Below are positions 28,084 to 37,664 of a stretch of 52,334 nt of DNA, piece after piece. The stretch comes from Clostridium sp. AM49-4BH. GTDB taxonomy: Bacteria > Bacillota > Clostridia > Lachnospirales > Lachnospiraceae. The translations under genes were made by a program, and so were the position numbers. The DNA lies in contig NZ_QUFB01000018.1 of assembly GCF_003478335.1 (NCBI RefSeq), positions 1 to 52,334 on the forward strand, written 5' to 3'. Below the pieces are notes generated by a model. That model made no database searches. It had not been told where the DNA came from and worked only from the letters and a program-made list of their open reading frames with translations. How positions within the stretch are numbered: position 1 is the stretch's first letter; every line of letters starts with the position of its first letter.

Positions 28084-29352
28084 ATGTTACTGCATGTACT
28101 GGCAGCAATTCACAATACTACCACTCTGCTGTTTGGCATTTTTTTATCTGCCTTTTTTTTAGGCGTGCGCCAAAATAAGTCTAATACGATCAAACTGCTA
28201 TTGTATTCTCTGGCAGAGGGTACCGTCTATCTGCTGTCACTCACTCTTATCGGTGAAACTGCTACCATGCAGATCTACCCTCTGTTCATACATCTTCCGC
28301 TCGCTCTGTTTTTGACATTCTACTACCATTACACATTTCTTTCGTCCTGTGTTTCCATCGTCTCTGCCTACCTTTGCTGTCAGGTCAGTACGTGGATCGG
28401 AATGTTCGCACTTTCTCTCTCCAGTGAACAATGGTGTTATTACTGCTTTCGCATCATCGCAACCCTCGGTACGTATTTCTTCCTATGCCGCTATGTGTGT
28501 CACACGACAGAAATGATTTTTGCGAAGGATAGACGAGAGCTTTGGGTTATTGGCTTTCTCCCTTTTGTCTATTATATTTTTGACTATATGTGTACAAAAT
28601 TTTCCAATCTGTTATACTCCGGCAACAAAGCTGTGGTCGAGTTTATGGGCTTCGCTTCCTGTCTGGCCTATCTTACATTTCTACTTATATATTTCAAGGA
28701 ATACGAACGCAAACAGCAGATCCGCCAATACAGCGATCTGACTAAAATGCAGCTTCTTTCTATTCAAAAGGAAATTGAACAGGTCAAACTTAGCGAACAA
28801 AAAATTGCTATTTTGCGGCATGATATGCGGCATCATCTAACAATCATCTTGACACAGCTTCAAAACAACAGTCCGGATCATGCGATAGATTACATCAAAC
28901 AACTATACGACAGCTATGATGATACCGTCATTACAAATTACTGCAAAGATGAGATGATCAATTCCGTAATCTCTATCTACCATACACGATTTGAAGATAT
29001 CGGCGTTATCTTTCAATGCAATATTGGCAGTATGCCACCATTGCCGGAATCCGAAACGGATGTTAGCACTATTCTGTCCAATGCACTGGAAAATGCATTG
29101 CATGCTCTGCAGAACATGACTATTCCGAATCGTATGATCACCTTAACAATCTCTGAAAAAAACGCACATCTCTTGATCCAAGTCGAAAATACGATTGAAA
29201 AACCGCCGAAATTCATAGACGGTATTCCAATCTCTGAGACACCCGGTCACGGTATAGGCGTGCGAAGTATTATATATTATGTTGAAAAGCTCGGCGGACA
29301 GTGCCACTTTTCTGTATCCGGCAACTACTTTACCCTTCAAATTATCATTTAA
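28084..29352 (+). CDS. GHKL sensor histidine kinase (AgrC/VirS-like)
   Basis: Protein of 422 residues. About six membrane segments occupy residues 1-195, then a coiled region and the kinase core. The phosphorylated histidine lies in ILRHDMRHHL, the ATPase N-box in ILSNALENALHAL and the G-box in GHGIGVRSI, typical of the class that senses peptides. AGGAGG precedes the ATG. The partner LytTR regulator follows 22 bases on. No AgrB-like protease or peptide gene lies nearby, so the ligand is unknown. Confidence 0.9.
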   Translation: MLLHVLAAIHNTTTLLFGIFLSAFFLGVRQNKSNTIKLLLYSLAEGTVYLLSLTLIGETATMQIYPLFIHLPLALFLTFYYHYTFLSSCVSIVSAYLCCQVSTWIGMFALSLSSEQWCYYCFRIIATLGTYFFLCRYVCHTTEMIFAKDRRELWVIGFLPFVYYIFDYMCTKFSNLLYSGNKAVVEFMGFASCLAYLTFLLIYFKEYERKQQIRQYSDLTKMQLLSIQKEIEQVKLSEQKIAILRHDMRHHLTIILTQLQNNSPDHAIDYIKQLYDSYDDTVITNYCKDEMINSVISIYHTRFEDIGVIFQCNIGSMPPLPESETDVSTILSNALENALHALQNMTIPNRMITLTISEKNAHLLIQVENTIEKPPKFIDGIPISETPGHGIGVRSIIYYVEKLGGQCHFSVSGNYFTLQIII

Positions 29353-29374
29353 CGAATGAGAGAAAGAGGACATT

Positions 29375-30085
29375 ATGAAAATAGCAATTTGTGATGATGA
29401 ACCAATTTATATAGAAACAACTTCCCGTTTATTACAGAAATGGGCTGGTGAACATGGTATTGAAATGCAGATCTTCACGTATGATAATGGCGACGATCTG
29501 ATCGCTGCACATACAGATGAATGTATGGATTTGATCCTGTTAGACGTCATTATGCCTCTTTTGAACGGCATAGACACTGCTGCTGAATTACGTGCAAACG
29601 GACAGGATGTTCCCATTATTTTTCTAACTTCCTCCCGTGAATTTGCAGTTGAATCCTACGTGGTCAAAGCCTTTCATTATCTGCTGAAACCCATTGACGA
29701 AATACGATTATTTGCTGTCATGGACGAATACCGGAAACAATTTTGCAAGGTCAAAGAAACCTTTACGGCACAGACTGTGACCGGTTTTTACAAAATGACG
29801 ATCGAAGAGGTTGCCTGTCTGGAAGCGCAAAACAAACTGGTACTTGTAACCTTTTCAAACGGGACGCAGATCACAATCCGTGAACCATTTTATAAGTGCG
29901 AAGAGATATTCCATATGGATCGGGGATTTATCAAGTGTCATCGCAGCTATATCGTAAATCTAATGTTCGTAGAACAATTTACTAAAACCGAAGTGACTCT
30001 TCAAAACGGCATGGTCATCCCAATTTCGCGAAATAACTATGCTGCCTTCAAGGAAGTTTATTTCCGATATATGTTTCAAAAATAG
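29375..30085 (+). CDS. LytTR-family response regulator
   Basis: Protein of 236 residues. The receiver domain has the acidic pair CDDEP near residue 7, the phospho-acceptor in LILLDVIMPL and the switch lysine in YLLKPI. The C-terminal LytTR DNA-binding domain contains IEEVACLEAQNKLVLV, FIKCHRSYIVNL and VIPISRNNY. It is encoded directly behind its sensor kinase. A likely target is the promoter of the next gene, where two GTT-cored half-sites are 21 bases apart. Confidence 0.92.
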   Translation: MKIAICDDEPIYIETTSRLLQKWAGEHGIEMQIFTYDNGDDLIAAHTDECMDLILLDVIMPLLNGIDTAAELRANGQDVPIIFLTSSREFAVESYVVKAFHYLLKPIDEIRLFAVMDEYRKQFCKVKETFTAQTVTGFYKMTIEEVACLEAQNKLVLVTFSNGTQITIREPFYKCEEIFHMDRGFIKCHRSYIVNLMFVEQFTKTEVTLQNGMVIPISRNNYAAFKEVYFRYMFQK

Positions 30086-30088
30086 CAG

Positions 30089-30116
30089 TTGCATTTCCCA
30101 ATTATGGTGTTAAAAT
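30089..30116 (+). promoter_or_regulatory. Promoter of MATE/surface protein unit, with possible LytTR sites
   Basis: TTGCAT (30089-30094), a 16-base spacer and TAAAAT (30111-30116). GCAGTTGCA and GGTGTTAAA, resembling LytTR half-sites, overlap the two boxes with their GTT cores 21 bases apart, the spacing known for such regulators. Confidence 0.4.
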
Positions 30117-30211
30117 AGATAATTGCGATATTGAAATTGTTAATTACTCCCTGTACATTATACGAGGCAAACAAATCGGAGTTCAGCGTTACATATGGAG
30201 GTCGAAATTAG

Positions 30212-31570
30212 ATGAGTAAAGATGTCACGAAAGATATGACAACAGGTAAGCCACTGCTTTTGATCCTGCAGTTTGCATTTCCTTTGTTGATCGGCAACTT
30301 TTTTCAGCAAATGTATAATGTTGCTGATGCGGCGATCGTTGGACGATTCCTTGGACCGAAAGCGCTAGCTGCAGTCGGTGCCTCCTCTAGTGTCCAATTT
30401 TTGGTACTTGGATTTTGCATCGGCATCTGTTGTGGATTTGGAGTTCCTATCGCTCAACGCTTTGGCGGCAAGGATTACAGATCCATGCGCGCCTATATCT
30501 GGCACAGCATTTTTATCACGATTGCTGCCGCCGTCCTGCTGACAACGATCTGCGCCCTGCTTTGCCCTGCTATTTTACATATTTTAACCACACCAGCCAA
30601 CATCTATAAAGATGCCTATATTTACTTGTTAATTATTTTCCTGGGCATCCCTTGTACTTTACTGTACAATCTGCTTTCGAGCATACTTCGTGCCGTTGGC
30701 GACAGCAAAACACCTTTTTTGTTTTTGGTGTTTTCCACCATATTAAATATTATCTTGGATCTGGTCTGCATCGTTGTCTTTCACTGGGGCTGTGCCGGTG
30801 CTGCAATTGCAACGATCACCGCTCAGGGGATCAGCGGGCTGCTTTGTCTCGTGTTTATACTAAAGAAGGTACCGATACTGCATCCAACCGCAGAGGATCG
30901 CGCTTTTCGCCCACAGATGGTATCGCATCTGCTTATCATGGCGATCCCTATGGGACTGCAATATTCCATTACAGCGATAGGCAGTATGGTCATGCAGTCC
31001 GCCAACAACGGACTGGGTGACGTCTATATTACCGGATTCACCGCAGCTATGCGTATTAAGCAGTTTGCCATGTGTCCATTTGATGCAATCGCAACCGGTG
31101 TATCCACCTTTTGCGGACAAAATCTTGGTGCCGGGAAGACGGATCGTATTAAGAAGGGAATCTTGCAGGGCGTCTTCGTCGGCATGGCATATGGCCTTGT
31201 AGCAGGCATTGTACTGATCTTCTTTGGCCGTACATTGACACTACTGTTCGTGAAGCCATCCGCTACTGCAGTGCTTGATGCTTCTGCCAAATATCTGCGC
31301 TGCCTCGGATTCTTCTATTGGTCACTCGGCATCTTAAACACCTGCCGCATGACCACACAGGGTCTTGGCTATTCCGGCAGAGCTATCCTCTCGGGCGCCG
31401 TCGAAATGGCGGCACGCTGTTTCGTCAGTCTGGCATTGGTTCCTATTTTTCACTTCGATGCAATCTGCTTTGCCGATCAAAGTGCTTGGATCACTGCTAC
31501 GCTCTACATCGTACCGACTTGTCTGCTCGTTGTGCGCTCAATTGAAAAAAAAAGAAAGGAATGTAAATGA
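30212..31570 (+). CDS. MATE family efflux transporter
   Basis: Protein of 452 residues with twelve membrane segments, the standard length of the family that exports drugs or metabolites in exchange for cations. FPLLIGNFFQQMYNVADAAIVGRFLG at the N-terminus is spread over the first helices and is typical; the second half repeats the fold with GFTAAMRIKQFAMCP. GGAGG lies upstream of the ATG. The start of the large secreted protein overlaps its stop by four bases (ATGA), so translation is coupled. Confidence 0.92.
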   Translation: MSKDVTKDMTTGKPLLLILQFAFPLLIGNFFQQMYNVADAAIVGRFLGPKALAAVGASSSVQFLVLGFCIGICCGFGVPIAQRFGGKDYRSMRAYIWHSIFITIAAAVLLTTICALLCPAILHILTTPANIYKDAYIYLLIIFLGIPCTLLYNLLSSILRAVGDSKTPFLFLVFSTILNIILDLVCIVVFHWGCAGAAIATITAQGISGLLCLVFILKKVPILHPTAEDRAFRPQMVSHLLIMAIPMGLQYSITAIGSMVMQSANNGLGDVYITGFTAAMRIKQFAMCPFDAIATGVSTFCGQNLGAGKTDRIKKGILQGVFVGMAYGLVAGIVLIFFGRTLTLLFVKPSATAVLDASAKYLRCLGFFYWSLGILNTCRMTTQGLGYSGRAILSGAVEMAARCFVSLALVPIFHFDAICFADQSAWITATLYIVPTCLLVVRSIEKKRKECK

Positions 31571-34500
31571 TTATGAGAAAAAACAATTGGAAAACGACTG
31601 CAATAGCGGCACTTCTAAGCATCTCTATGGTGCTTCCTACCACCAGTGGATCAGCGGCAGCTGCTTTTGCTGTAACGCCTAAGGATGTCACTACTCACAA
31701 AGCAACCGCAACTGAACCAACCGCTACGCCTGATTCCAAGGCAACACCGCCAATATTAGAAACAGATGTGGCGAGCGCATCCAACGGATGTACAATGCTT
31801 GGTATCTATGGTTCGTATTATAGTCAGGCACAGGAAGCTCTAGACAAGTTAAATGAAATTCGTAAAGAAGCCTGTGAAGCCGGCAACATACCGGATCCGC
31901 GCGATCCCAGCCGTATGCTGACATCCGATGATTATAAACCGTTAAGATGGTCGAGAGACTTAGAAAGCATCGCTCGCATCCGTGCGGCAGAGGCTGGCAT
32001 TTCGTTTAATTTCATGGCATCCGGACATGATCGTCCCAGCGATAAAGATACTTTTTCCCTATCCTTTCATGGTGTATCTTCCAATTGTGAAGATCTCGCT
32101 TACTGTTGGGGAAAAAGCATGACCGAAGGTGTCCTTCTGTGGAAATCTGAACAAAAAGACTGGGTCGATCAAAATCTGTCCAATGAAACCGGTCATTATA
32201 AAAGTATGATCAATCCAAAATACAACTATGTCGGATTGGGCGATTTCTATTCCGAAGCAGCACCTTATCCGAATACCGTTGCCGGTGAATTTTCTACGAG
32301 AACCGGTCTGAACGAAACCATGCAGGATGTGCAGACCGATGTTATACAAAAAGTTGAGATCTCCAACAAATATATCAAAGAGAATTTCTTAGACGGCACA
32401 GATACGATAAAAACGGAGCAGACTTCCAGCTTAACCGCAAAAGTACGTTTGGAACGCACTCGCAGCAATGGCAAAGTGTCCACCCGCGAGATCTGGTCCG
32501 TCCAGCCTCTAACCTATTCCTCTTCCGACCGTACGATTGCTACGGTAGATAACAACGGAAACGTTACAGGTCTTACCAATGGAGATGTCACCATTACAGC
32601 AAAAGCAGATAACGCAATATTTGCGACCAAAACAGTACATATCTCTTGTGCGCATAAGCGTAAAGAGACCGATTATACACCGGCAACCTGTACCAAAAAT
32701 GGGTCACGTACATATCACTGTGACACCTGTAATAAAGATTTTGAGGAAATCATCCCCAAAACACCACATAACTATGTATATGGAGAGATCGATGCCAACG
32801 GCAAGAGCACGGGTATCTGCTCCGACTGCCAGAATACGATCTACATCGCTCCGCCAACCTCGTTCGATATTTATTGGCGGAATAGTACCTCCACCACAAG
32901 TTCCTATTATTCTTCCATGCCGGCCAGCAACCCAATCGGCTCCACCATTTATGCATGGGCGCAAAATATCAACGGCGATAGCGATTATCAGGAGCTCCGT
33001 ATTGAATCCTCAGATCCGTCTGTCATTTCCACGCCTGGTATCATATCCGATAAGACCTACGTAAATCCGCTTAATGTATTAGCTGCAGGCATTACACAAA
33101 TCACTGTGTATCCAACCTATAACCCTGCCCTAAAGAAAACCTATACTCTTCGTATCGGTGAAAACGGCAGTGTTGACATTGCACAGGCCGAAATCACTCT
33201 GTCCGAAAAGTCGTACATCTATACCGGCAAGCCACAGAAACCAAAAGTCACTGTGACCATGCATGGTACTACCCTGACCGAAAATAAGGACTACACGATT
33301 CGTTATGAAAACAACACCGCTGTCGGTACAGCAACTGTCACGGTAACAGGAGCCGGTCTGTTTTGTGGACAGACAGCGATTCCGTATACGATTCAATCCT
33401 CTGCCGCCAAACCACATACACATGTGACTGTAATCGATGAAGCAGTTCCGGCAACCTGTACCACTCCGGGACTTACCGAAGGATCTCACTGTTCTGAATG
33501 CGGCTTGGTATTCACGCCGCAGCAGGTTGTAAATGCACTCGGACACCAATATAAAGATGGGGAATGTACCGTATGTGGCTACCAGCGTTATGTAAATAAA
33601 GATCATTTACGTTTCACCCTGGAAGAAAGTGTGGAGGGCACAAAATTCGCCTCCGTCTCTGTCGTTCCAAACGATATACTGACCGGAGATATCCATGTTT
33701 CATCTACCATAACGATCAACAACACCTCATATCCGGTACGTGTCGTCACCAAAAAAGCATTTGCCGGACAAACGAACGTAACAAGCATTACCCTTCCACA
33801 AACGATCACCCGCATTGATTCGGAAGCATTTGCTGACTGCAGCAAATTAAGCAAAATGTATTTTCAGTCCGATAACGCACCGACCACTGCAAGTGACGCT
33901 TGGAAAAATGTCGTCAGTGAAACCAATACTTTAGACTTTTATTGTCCAAAGTATGGCATCGGATATTATAATCTGGCAAAAAATGCCGGTGCTACCACAC
34001 ACTATGATGAAGCGATTCCAAATCATGTACATACTATGATATTTCATGATACGGTTGCCGCGACCTGCACGGAAGCCGGTTCCGCCAGCTATTATACCTG
34101 CAGCGAATGTTGTAAGGTCTTTTGGGATGCTGACGGCAAACAGGAAATCGACATAAGCGAGACATATTTAAAACCACTTGGACACGATTGGGCAACTAAC
34201 TTCACCATTGACATCCCGGCAACCAAAACATCTACCGGAGAAATGTCACTGCATTGTAAACGCTGTAATGAACGTTCACGTATTACGGAAATACCAAAAC
34301 TGACAGACAATAACAACTCCGATGATCCGGACTTTGACCTTCCTAACCAAAATAACAATAATCCCGGGAATGGACAATCTGTCAACAAAAACAATACCGC
34401 CACTCCAAAAGTCGGCACTGTATTTACCGTCAAAGGACTGCGTTACCGCATTGCAAACCGCAATGTGTGCACAAAGACTTGCACTGTAACCTGTCTCGGA

Positions 34501-34911
34501 TATGACAAGAAATATCTAAAAAGCAAGAAAAAGGGATCTGTTACATTATCCATTCCAGCTAAAATAGCTTACGGCAAATATAGCTGTATGGTTACTGCCA
34601 TTGGCAATAAAGCATTTTATGGCTGCAAAGCACTCAAGCGTGTTTCGACCGGAAGTAATGTGTTATCCATCGGAAGTAAAGCATTCTCCGGTTGCAAAGC
34701 ACTTAAGAAAGTAACCATTTTGAAAAAGACAAAGAAAATCGGAGCCTCTTCTTTTGCGAAATGCAGCAGTCTGCGCACCATAACCATTAAGACGACGTCT
34801 CTAACGAAAAAGTCTATTGGTAAAAAAGCATTTCATGGCATTGCAAAGAAAGCGAAATTTAAGCTGCCATCCAGCAAGAAAAGGCTGTACAAAAAATGGG
34901 TCAAAAAATAA
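31567..34911 (+). CDS. Large secreted surface protein: CAP domain, Ig-like and BspA-type repeats
   Basis: Protein of 1114 residues. A signal peptide (about 1-40) ends in SGSAAAAFA, then a Thr/Pro-rich linker. A CAP/SCP domain follows at about 85-240 (ALDKLNEIRKEAC, then GHDRPSDKD and NYVGLGDF). After it come a Big_2-like repeat near 310-355, cysteine-rich segments with CxxC pairs resembling zinc ribbons (about 360-425, 620-680, 830-920), an Ig-like repeat at 545-615 and BspA-type leucine-rich repeats at about 715-770 and 985-1090. The end is highly basic. It resembles wall-associated adhesins. It is coupled to the MATE gene, an odd partner. Confidence 0.85.
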   Translation: MIMRKNNWKTTAIAALLSISMVLPTTSGSAAAAFAVTPKDVTTHKATATEPTATPDSKATPPILETDVASASNGCTMLGIYGSYYSQAQEALDKLNEIRKEACEAGNIPDPRDPSRMLTSDDYKPLRWSRDLESIARIRAAEAGISFNFMASGHDRPSDKDTFSLSFHGVSSNCEDLAYCWGKSMTEGVLLWKSEQKDWVDQNLSNETGHYKSMINPKYNYVGLGDFYSEAAPYPNTVAGEFSTRTGLNETMQDVQTDVIQKVEISNKYIKENFLDGTDTIKTEQTSSLTAKVRLERTRSNGKVSTREIWSVQPLTYSSSDRTIATVDNNGNVTGLTNGDVTITAKADNAIFATKTVHISCAHKRKETDYTPATCTKNGSRTYHCDTCNKDFEEIIPKTPHNYVYGEIDANGKSTGICSDCQNTIYIAPPTSFDIYWRNSTSTTSSYYSSMPASNPIGSTIYAWAQNINGDSDYQELRIESSDPSVISTPGIISDKTYVNPLNVLAAGITQITVYPTYNPALKKTYTLRIGENGSVDIAQAEITLSEKSYIYTGKPQKPKVTVTMHGTTLTENKDYTIRYENNTAVGTATVTVTGAGLFCGQTAIPYTIQSSAAKPHTHVTVIDEAVPATCTTPGLTEGSHCSECGLVFTPQQVVNALGHQYKDGECTVCGYQRYVNKDHLRFTLEESVEGTKFASVSVVPNDILTGDIHVSSTITINNTSYPVRVVTKKAFAGQTNVTSITLPQTITRIDSEAFADCSKLSKMYFQSDNAPTTASDAWKNVVSETNTLDFYCPKYGIGYYNLAKNAGATTHYDEAIPNHVHTMIFHDTVAATCTEAGSASYYTCSECCKVFWDADGKQEIDISETYLKPLGHDWATNFTIDIPATKTSTGEMSLHCKRCNERSRITEIPKLTDNNNSDDPDFDLPNQNNNNPGNGQSVNKNNTATPKVGTVFTVKGLRYRIANRNVCTKTCTVTCLGYDKKYLKSKKKGSVTLSIPAKIAYGKYSCMVTAIGNKAFYGCKALKRVSTGSNVLSIGSKAFSGCKALKKVTILKKTKKIGASSFAKCSSLRTITIKTTSLTKKSIGKKAFHGIAKKAKFKLPSSKKRLYKKWVKK

Positions 34912-34921
34912 ACAGACCGCT

Positions 34922-35365
34922 TCAATATCCCTCACCTTTAACAACCCATTTGCCGTTCTTTTTCTTCAAACGAATGATACGATACTTTCCGCTCTTCGTA
35001 TCCTTGCCTTGGAACTGTATTTGGTCACCTGATCCACCATTGTATTCCAAGCTCTTCACCTTTTGTGTGGTGTGTTTATAATATTCTTTAGCCACCTTGA
35101 GTGCTGCGTGAATATCTTCTTCATCAAGAGATTCCTTAGCGACTGCAGAAGCCCTCTCCTGCTCTTTCTTCGTTGGGCTCGCAGTCGCTTCCTGCTCTTT
35201 CTTCGTTGGGCTTGCAACAGCTTTCTGCTCTTTCTTCGTTGGGCTTGCAACAGCTTTCTGCTTCGATGTACTCATTGTATTTTTTCGTCCGCTTGCTCTT
35301 TGACCACATGCCGTTGCAAGTGCTGCCACTACCATAATAGTAATGATAAATACTTGTTTCTTCAT
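34922..35365 (-). CDS. Lipoprotein with 11-residue repeats
   Basis: Protein of 147 residues. The lipoprotein signal ends at LATAC (Cys20). A repeat of TKKEQKAVASP follows three to four times (about residues 40-82), encoded by near-identical 33-bp units between about 35160 and 35262. The C-terminal part is a small mixed domain (DQIQFQGKDTKSGKYRIIRLKKKNGKWVV) of unknown function. ATG 35365 has AAGGAGG five bases before it. The gene converges with the surface protein at 31567-34911, 10 bases apart. Repeat number may vary between strains. Confidence 0.8.
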   Translation of the reverse strand: MKKQVFIITIMVVAALATACGQRASGRKNTMSTSKQKAVASPTKKEQKAVASPTKKEQEATASPTKKEQERASAVAKESLDEEDIHAALKVAKEYYKHTTQKVKSLEYNGGSGDQIQFQGKDTKSGKYRIIRLKKKNGKWVVKGEGY

Positions 35366-35558
35366 AATGTCCTCCTTGTATTCCTGTTCCGGTTTCACCA
35401 TACTCCCTGCATCCACATATTGTGATTTCAAAAGAGTCTGAAACACCTTACTTTCTTTGCAGTGACATCATAAAACAACAATGTATCTAATTTGTATTAT
35501 TATGAACTGTAAAGCAGGCCGATAACTTCCAGTTTGCAAAACTGACCAAAAATACAAA

Positions 35559-35588
35559 CAGTTCGTAAAAGTATAATTTTACGAACTG
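35559..35588. terminator. Terminator after the diguanylate cyclase gene
   Basis: Twelve paired bases (CAGTTCGTAAAA with TTTTACGAACTG) enclose a six-base loop. T runs follow on the plus strand, and TTTGTATTTTT on the minus strand, so it can work in both directions. Confidence 0.85.
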
Positions 35589-35595
35589 CTTTTTT

Positions 35596-37374
35596 CTACT
35601 TCTCCACCAGCTCCAGACAGTCTCCATAGTGCATCTGCAGTGACTTTAAGTCCATAATCATCACATAAAATATTCTGCCATTGTGCACTGAATCCACTAT
35701 CCTGCCATGGTCGAGCACTGAAATATATTTACCGTCTGCTTTTCGCATATGAAAGAAAATATAATCATTTGAGTGTCCTCCGTCAATCTGCGACCATATG
35801 CTTTTTTGACAGCTTTCCTGTTCATCCGGCCGTATCAGATTGCAGAAGCTCTTACCTGTATATGCAAGCAGCTCGTCCATATTTTTACAGCCTGTAAGCC
35901 GAAGCAGCTCACTGTTTGCAAGCAGAATCTCATCATTTTCTTTATCTGCTCTGTAAACAATGAAAGCTCCAGGCAAATTATTAATAATATCCTTCATTGC
36001 AAAACCAAGCTTTGCGCGACTCTTTACTTGCTCACCCTCACGATATGCTATGCAGCCGTTCTTCCCACGCATTTTCACCGCATAAAGTGCCATGTCCGCA
36101 CAACGCATAAGCTTTGAACATTCATCAGCCAAAACAGGATACTCCGCAAAGCCCAGTGAAATGGTAAATGTATGCGCTTCACCTTTACAATAAAAATTCC
36201 TGGTTTCTTCTGTAAACTTCTTAAGAAAAGGCTTAACCTCCACTGCCGTGCAATCCGGCATGAAAATGCAAAACTCATCGCCTCCGTTTCTGCCGAGTAT
36301 AACATCCTTTGAAAAATATTGCTTCATGCTCTCTGCAAGCTTCTGCAGTACACCATCACCCGCCGCATGTCCATACACATCATTAACAAGCTTGAAATCA
36401 TCAATATCAAGCATCGCCACAACACAGTGCTTTTGCGGGTTCTGCCTCATATATTGCTCAACCTGCCTATTAAAGCCAAGTCTGTTGTAGATACCTGTCA
36501 GTGTGTCTGTAACTGCAAGTTTCTTGAAAAGCTTTCTGTTTTCATTGATTGAAATTAATGCTACTGTAAGCCCTGTCAAAAGCAGGACTATAATTACACC
36601 TCCAATAAACATGTATATCAGGTTGCTATTATTGTAAAACCCACTCTTGGGTAAAATCTCAAGCCTCCACTTATCTCTATACACGTCAAAGTCATATATC
36701 ACCGGATCGTTCAACTCTTTCTTTGAACCGTAAACCCACTCATATGTATCATCCCACGGCGAAGCACACTTCTGCAGACTGTACTTAAATCCAAAATTGG
36801 AAAGAGCCTCTACAGACTCAGAAAAAATTTCCGGAACCTTCAGTATAACAATTGTGAAGCCCCAAAAGCTCTTCTGACCATTTTCATTCTCCAAATAAAC
36901 AGGATTGCGCACTGCTATACCATATCCGCCCTGCTTCAGCTTAAACGTTCCCTGCATAATTACAGTGTCATTATCCCTCGCATAGCGCGAAATCTCTCCC
37001 CTGTCACTATCATTTATCAGATCTATCTTGCCGGATTCATTCCCCTCCTTTGGATATATTTCAGTCACAACTCCATTCGGTGCTATCTGTATACTCTGAA
37101 TCGAATCGTCCATCATTTTTGCTGCAATATCATAAAACTTATTTATATTTCCATCACCACTTATGACAACCTGCTTTAAAGTATCGGTAACTCCTATTCC
37201 CTCCATAAGCTCGCCATATATACGCTCTGCATATGTCATCGCATTGAGCTGCGCTTTTGTCCTGTTCTGCTCCTCCTGATCCTCACCGACTACATATATC
37301 GTACCGATTAACGCACACATGCCCAATATAAATACCACTACCGGAACAATGAATCTCTTTTTTAGCTTTTGCAT
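35596..37374 (-). CDS. Diguanylate cyclase, CHASE-like sensor, GGDEF, C-terminal PAS
   Basis: Membrane enzyme of 592 residues predicted to make cyclic di-GMP. A membrane helix (about 8-28) and a CHASE-like extracellular domain (about 40-255) are followed by a second helix (about 258-280). The GGDEF domain spans about 285-445 with an intact active site, GRNGGDEF, and MLDIDDFKLVND upstream. A PAS-like domain (FIVYRADKENDEILLANSELL) then closes the protein, an unusual order since PAS normally precedes GGDEF. No EAL domain. AGGAGG precedes the ATG. No cyclic di-GMP riboswitch was recognised nearby. Confidence 0.9.
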   Translation of the reverse strand: MQKLKKRFIVPVVVFILGMCALIGTIYVVGEDQEEQNRTKAQLNAMTYAERIYGELMEGIGVTDTLKQVVISGDGNINKFYDIAAKMMDDSIQSIQIAPNGVVTEIYPKEGNESGKIDLINDSDRGEISRYARDNDTVIMQGTFKLKQGGYGIAVRNPVYLENENGQKSFWGFTIVILKVPEIFSESVEALSNFGFKYSLQKCASPWDDTYEWVYGSKKELNDPVIYDFDVYRDKWRLEILPKSGFYNNSNLIYMFIGGVIIVLLLTGLTVALISINENRKLFKKLAVTDTLTGIYNRLGFNRQVEQYMRQNPQKHCVVAMLDIDDFKLVNDVYGHAAGDGVLQKLAESMKQYFSKDVILGRNGGDEFCIFMPDCTAVEVKPFLKKFTEETRNFYCKGEAHTFTISLGFAEYPVLADECSKLMRCADMALYAVKMRGKNGCIAYREGEQVKSRAKLGFAMKDIINNLPGAFIVYRADKENDEILLANSELLRLTGCKNMDELLAYTGKSFCNLIRPDEQESCQKSIWSQIDGGHSNDYIFFHMRKADGKYISVLDHGRIVDSVHNGRIFYVMIMDLKSLQMHYGDCLELVEK

Positions 37375-37592
37375 TTGTATCGCCTCCTAAAATCAATGTC
37401 TATCTGTTCCACATAATTTTAATATTATAGCTTTAGGATAAGAAAATGTCTATAAATTTACATAAATTTCCAACACTTCAAACTCATAAGCAAAACGAAA
37501 AGAAGCCTCACCCATTATTAAATGAAGCCTCTACTTTTATCATATACTGTAAATCTACTTAGTTCGTATCAATATTTTTCAGTTGTTCAATA

Positions 37593-37664
37593 TACTGAAA
37601 TACGCGACATAATAAGCAATCGGTGGTTCAGTCAATACTTCCGGTATGGGAAATTTGAGTCAAT
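37593..37664. repeat. Foldback repeat R3, deletion derivative inside yaiI 3' end
   Basis: The element's centre (tgaaatacg, gacat) is joined straight to its outer tail (aataagcaat, ttccggtatgggaa). Both parts share gacataa in the full copy, so loss by recombination at that short match would give this sequence. It overlaps the last twelve codons of the YaiI gene. Confidence 0.8.

Noticed and set aside
27965..28162. Small frame that could encode a signal peptide for the sensor kinase
   Set aside because: No ribosome site; its start falls on the promoter and it runs on through the kinase start in another frame. It lacks the layout of AgrD-type peptides.
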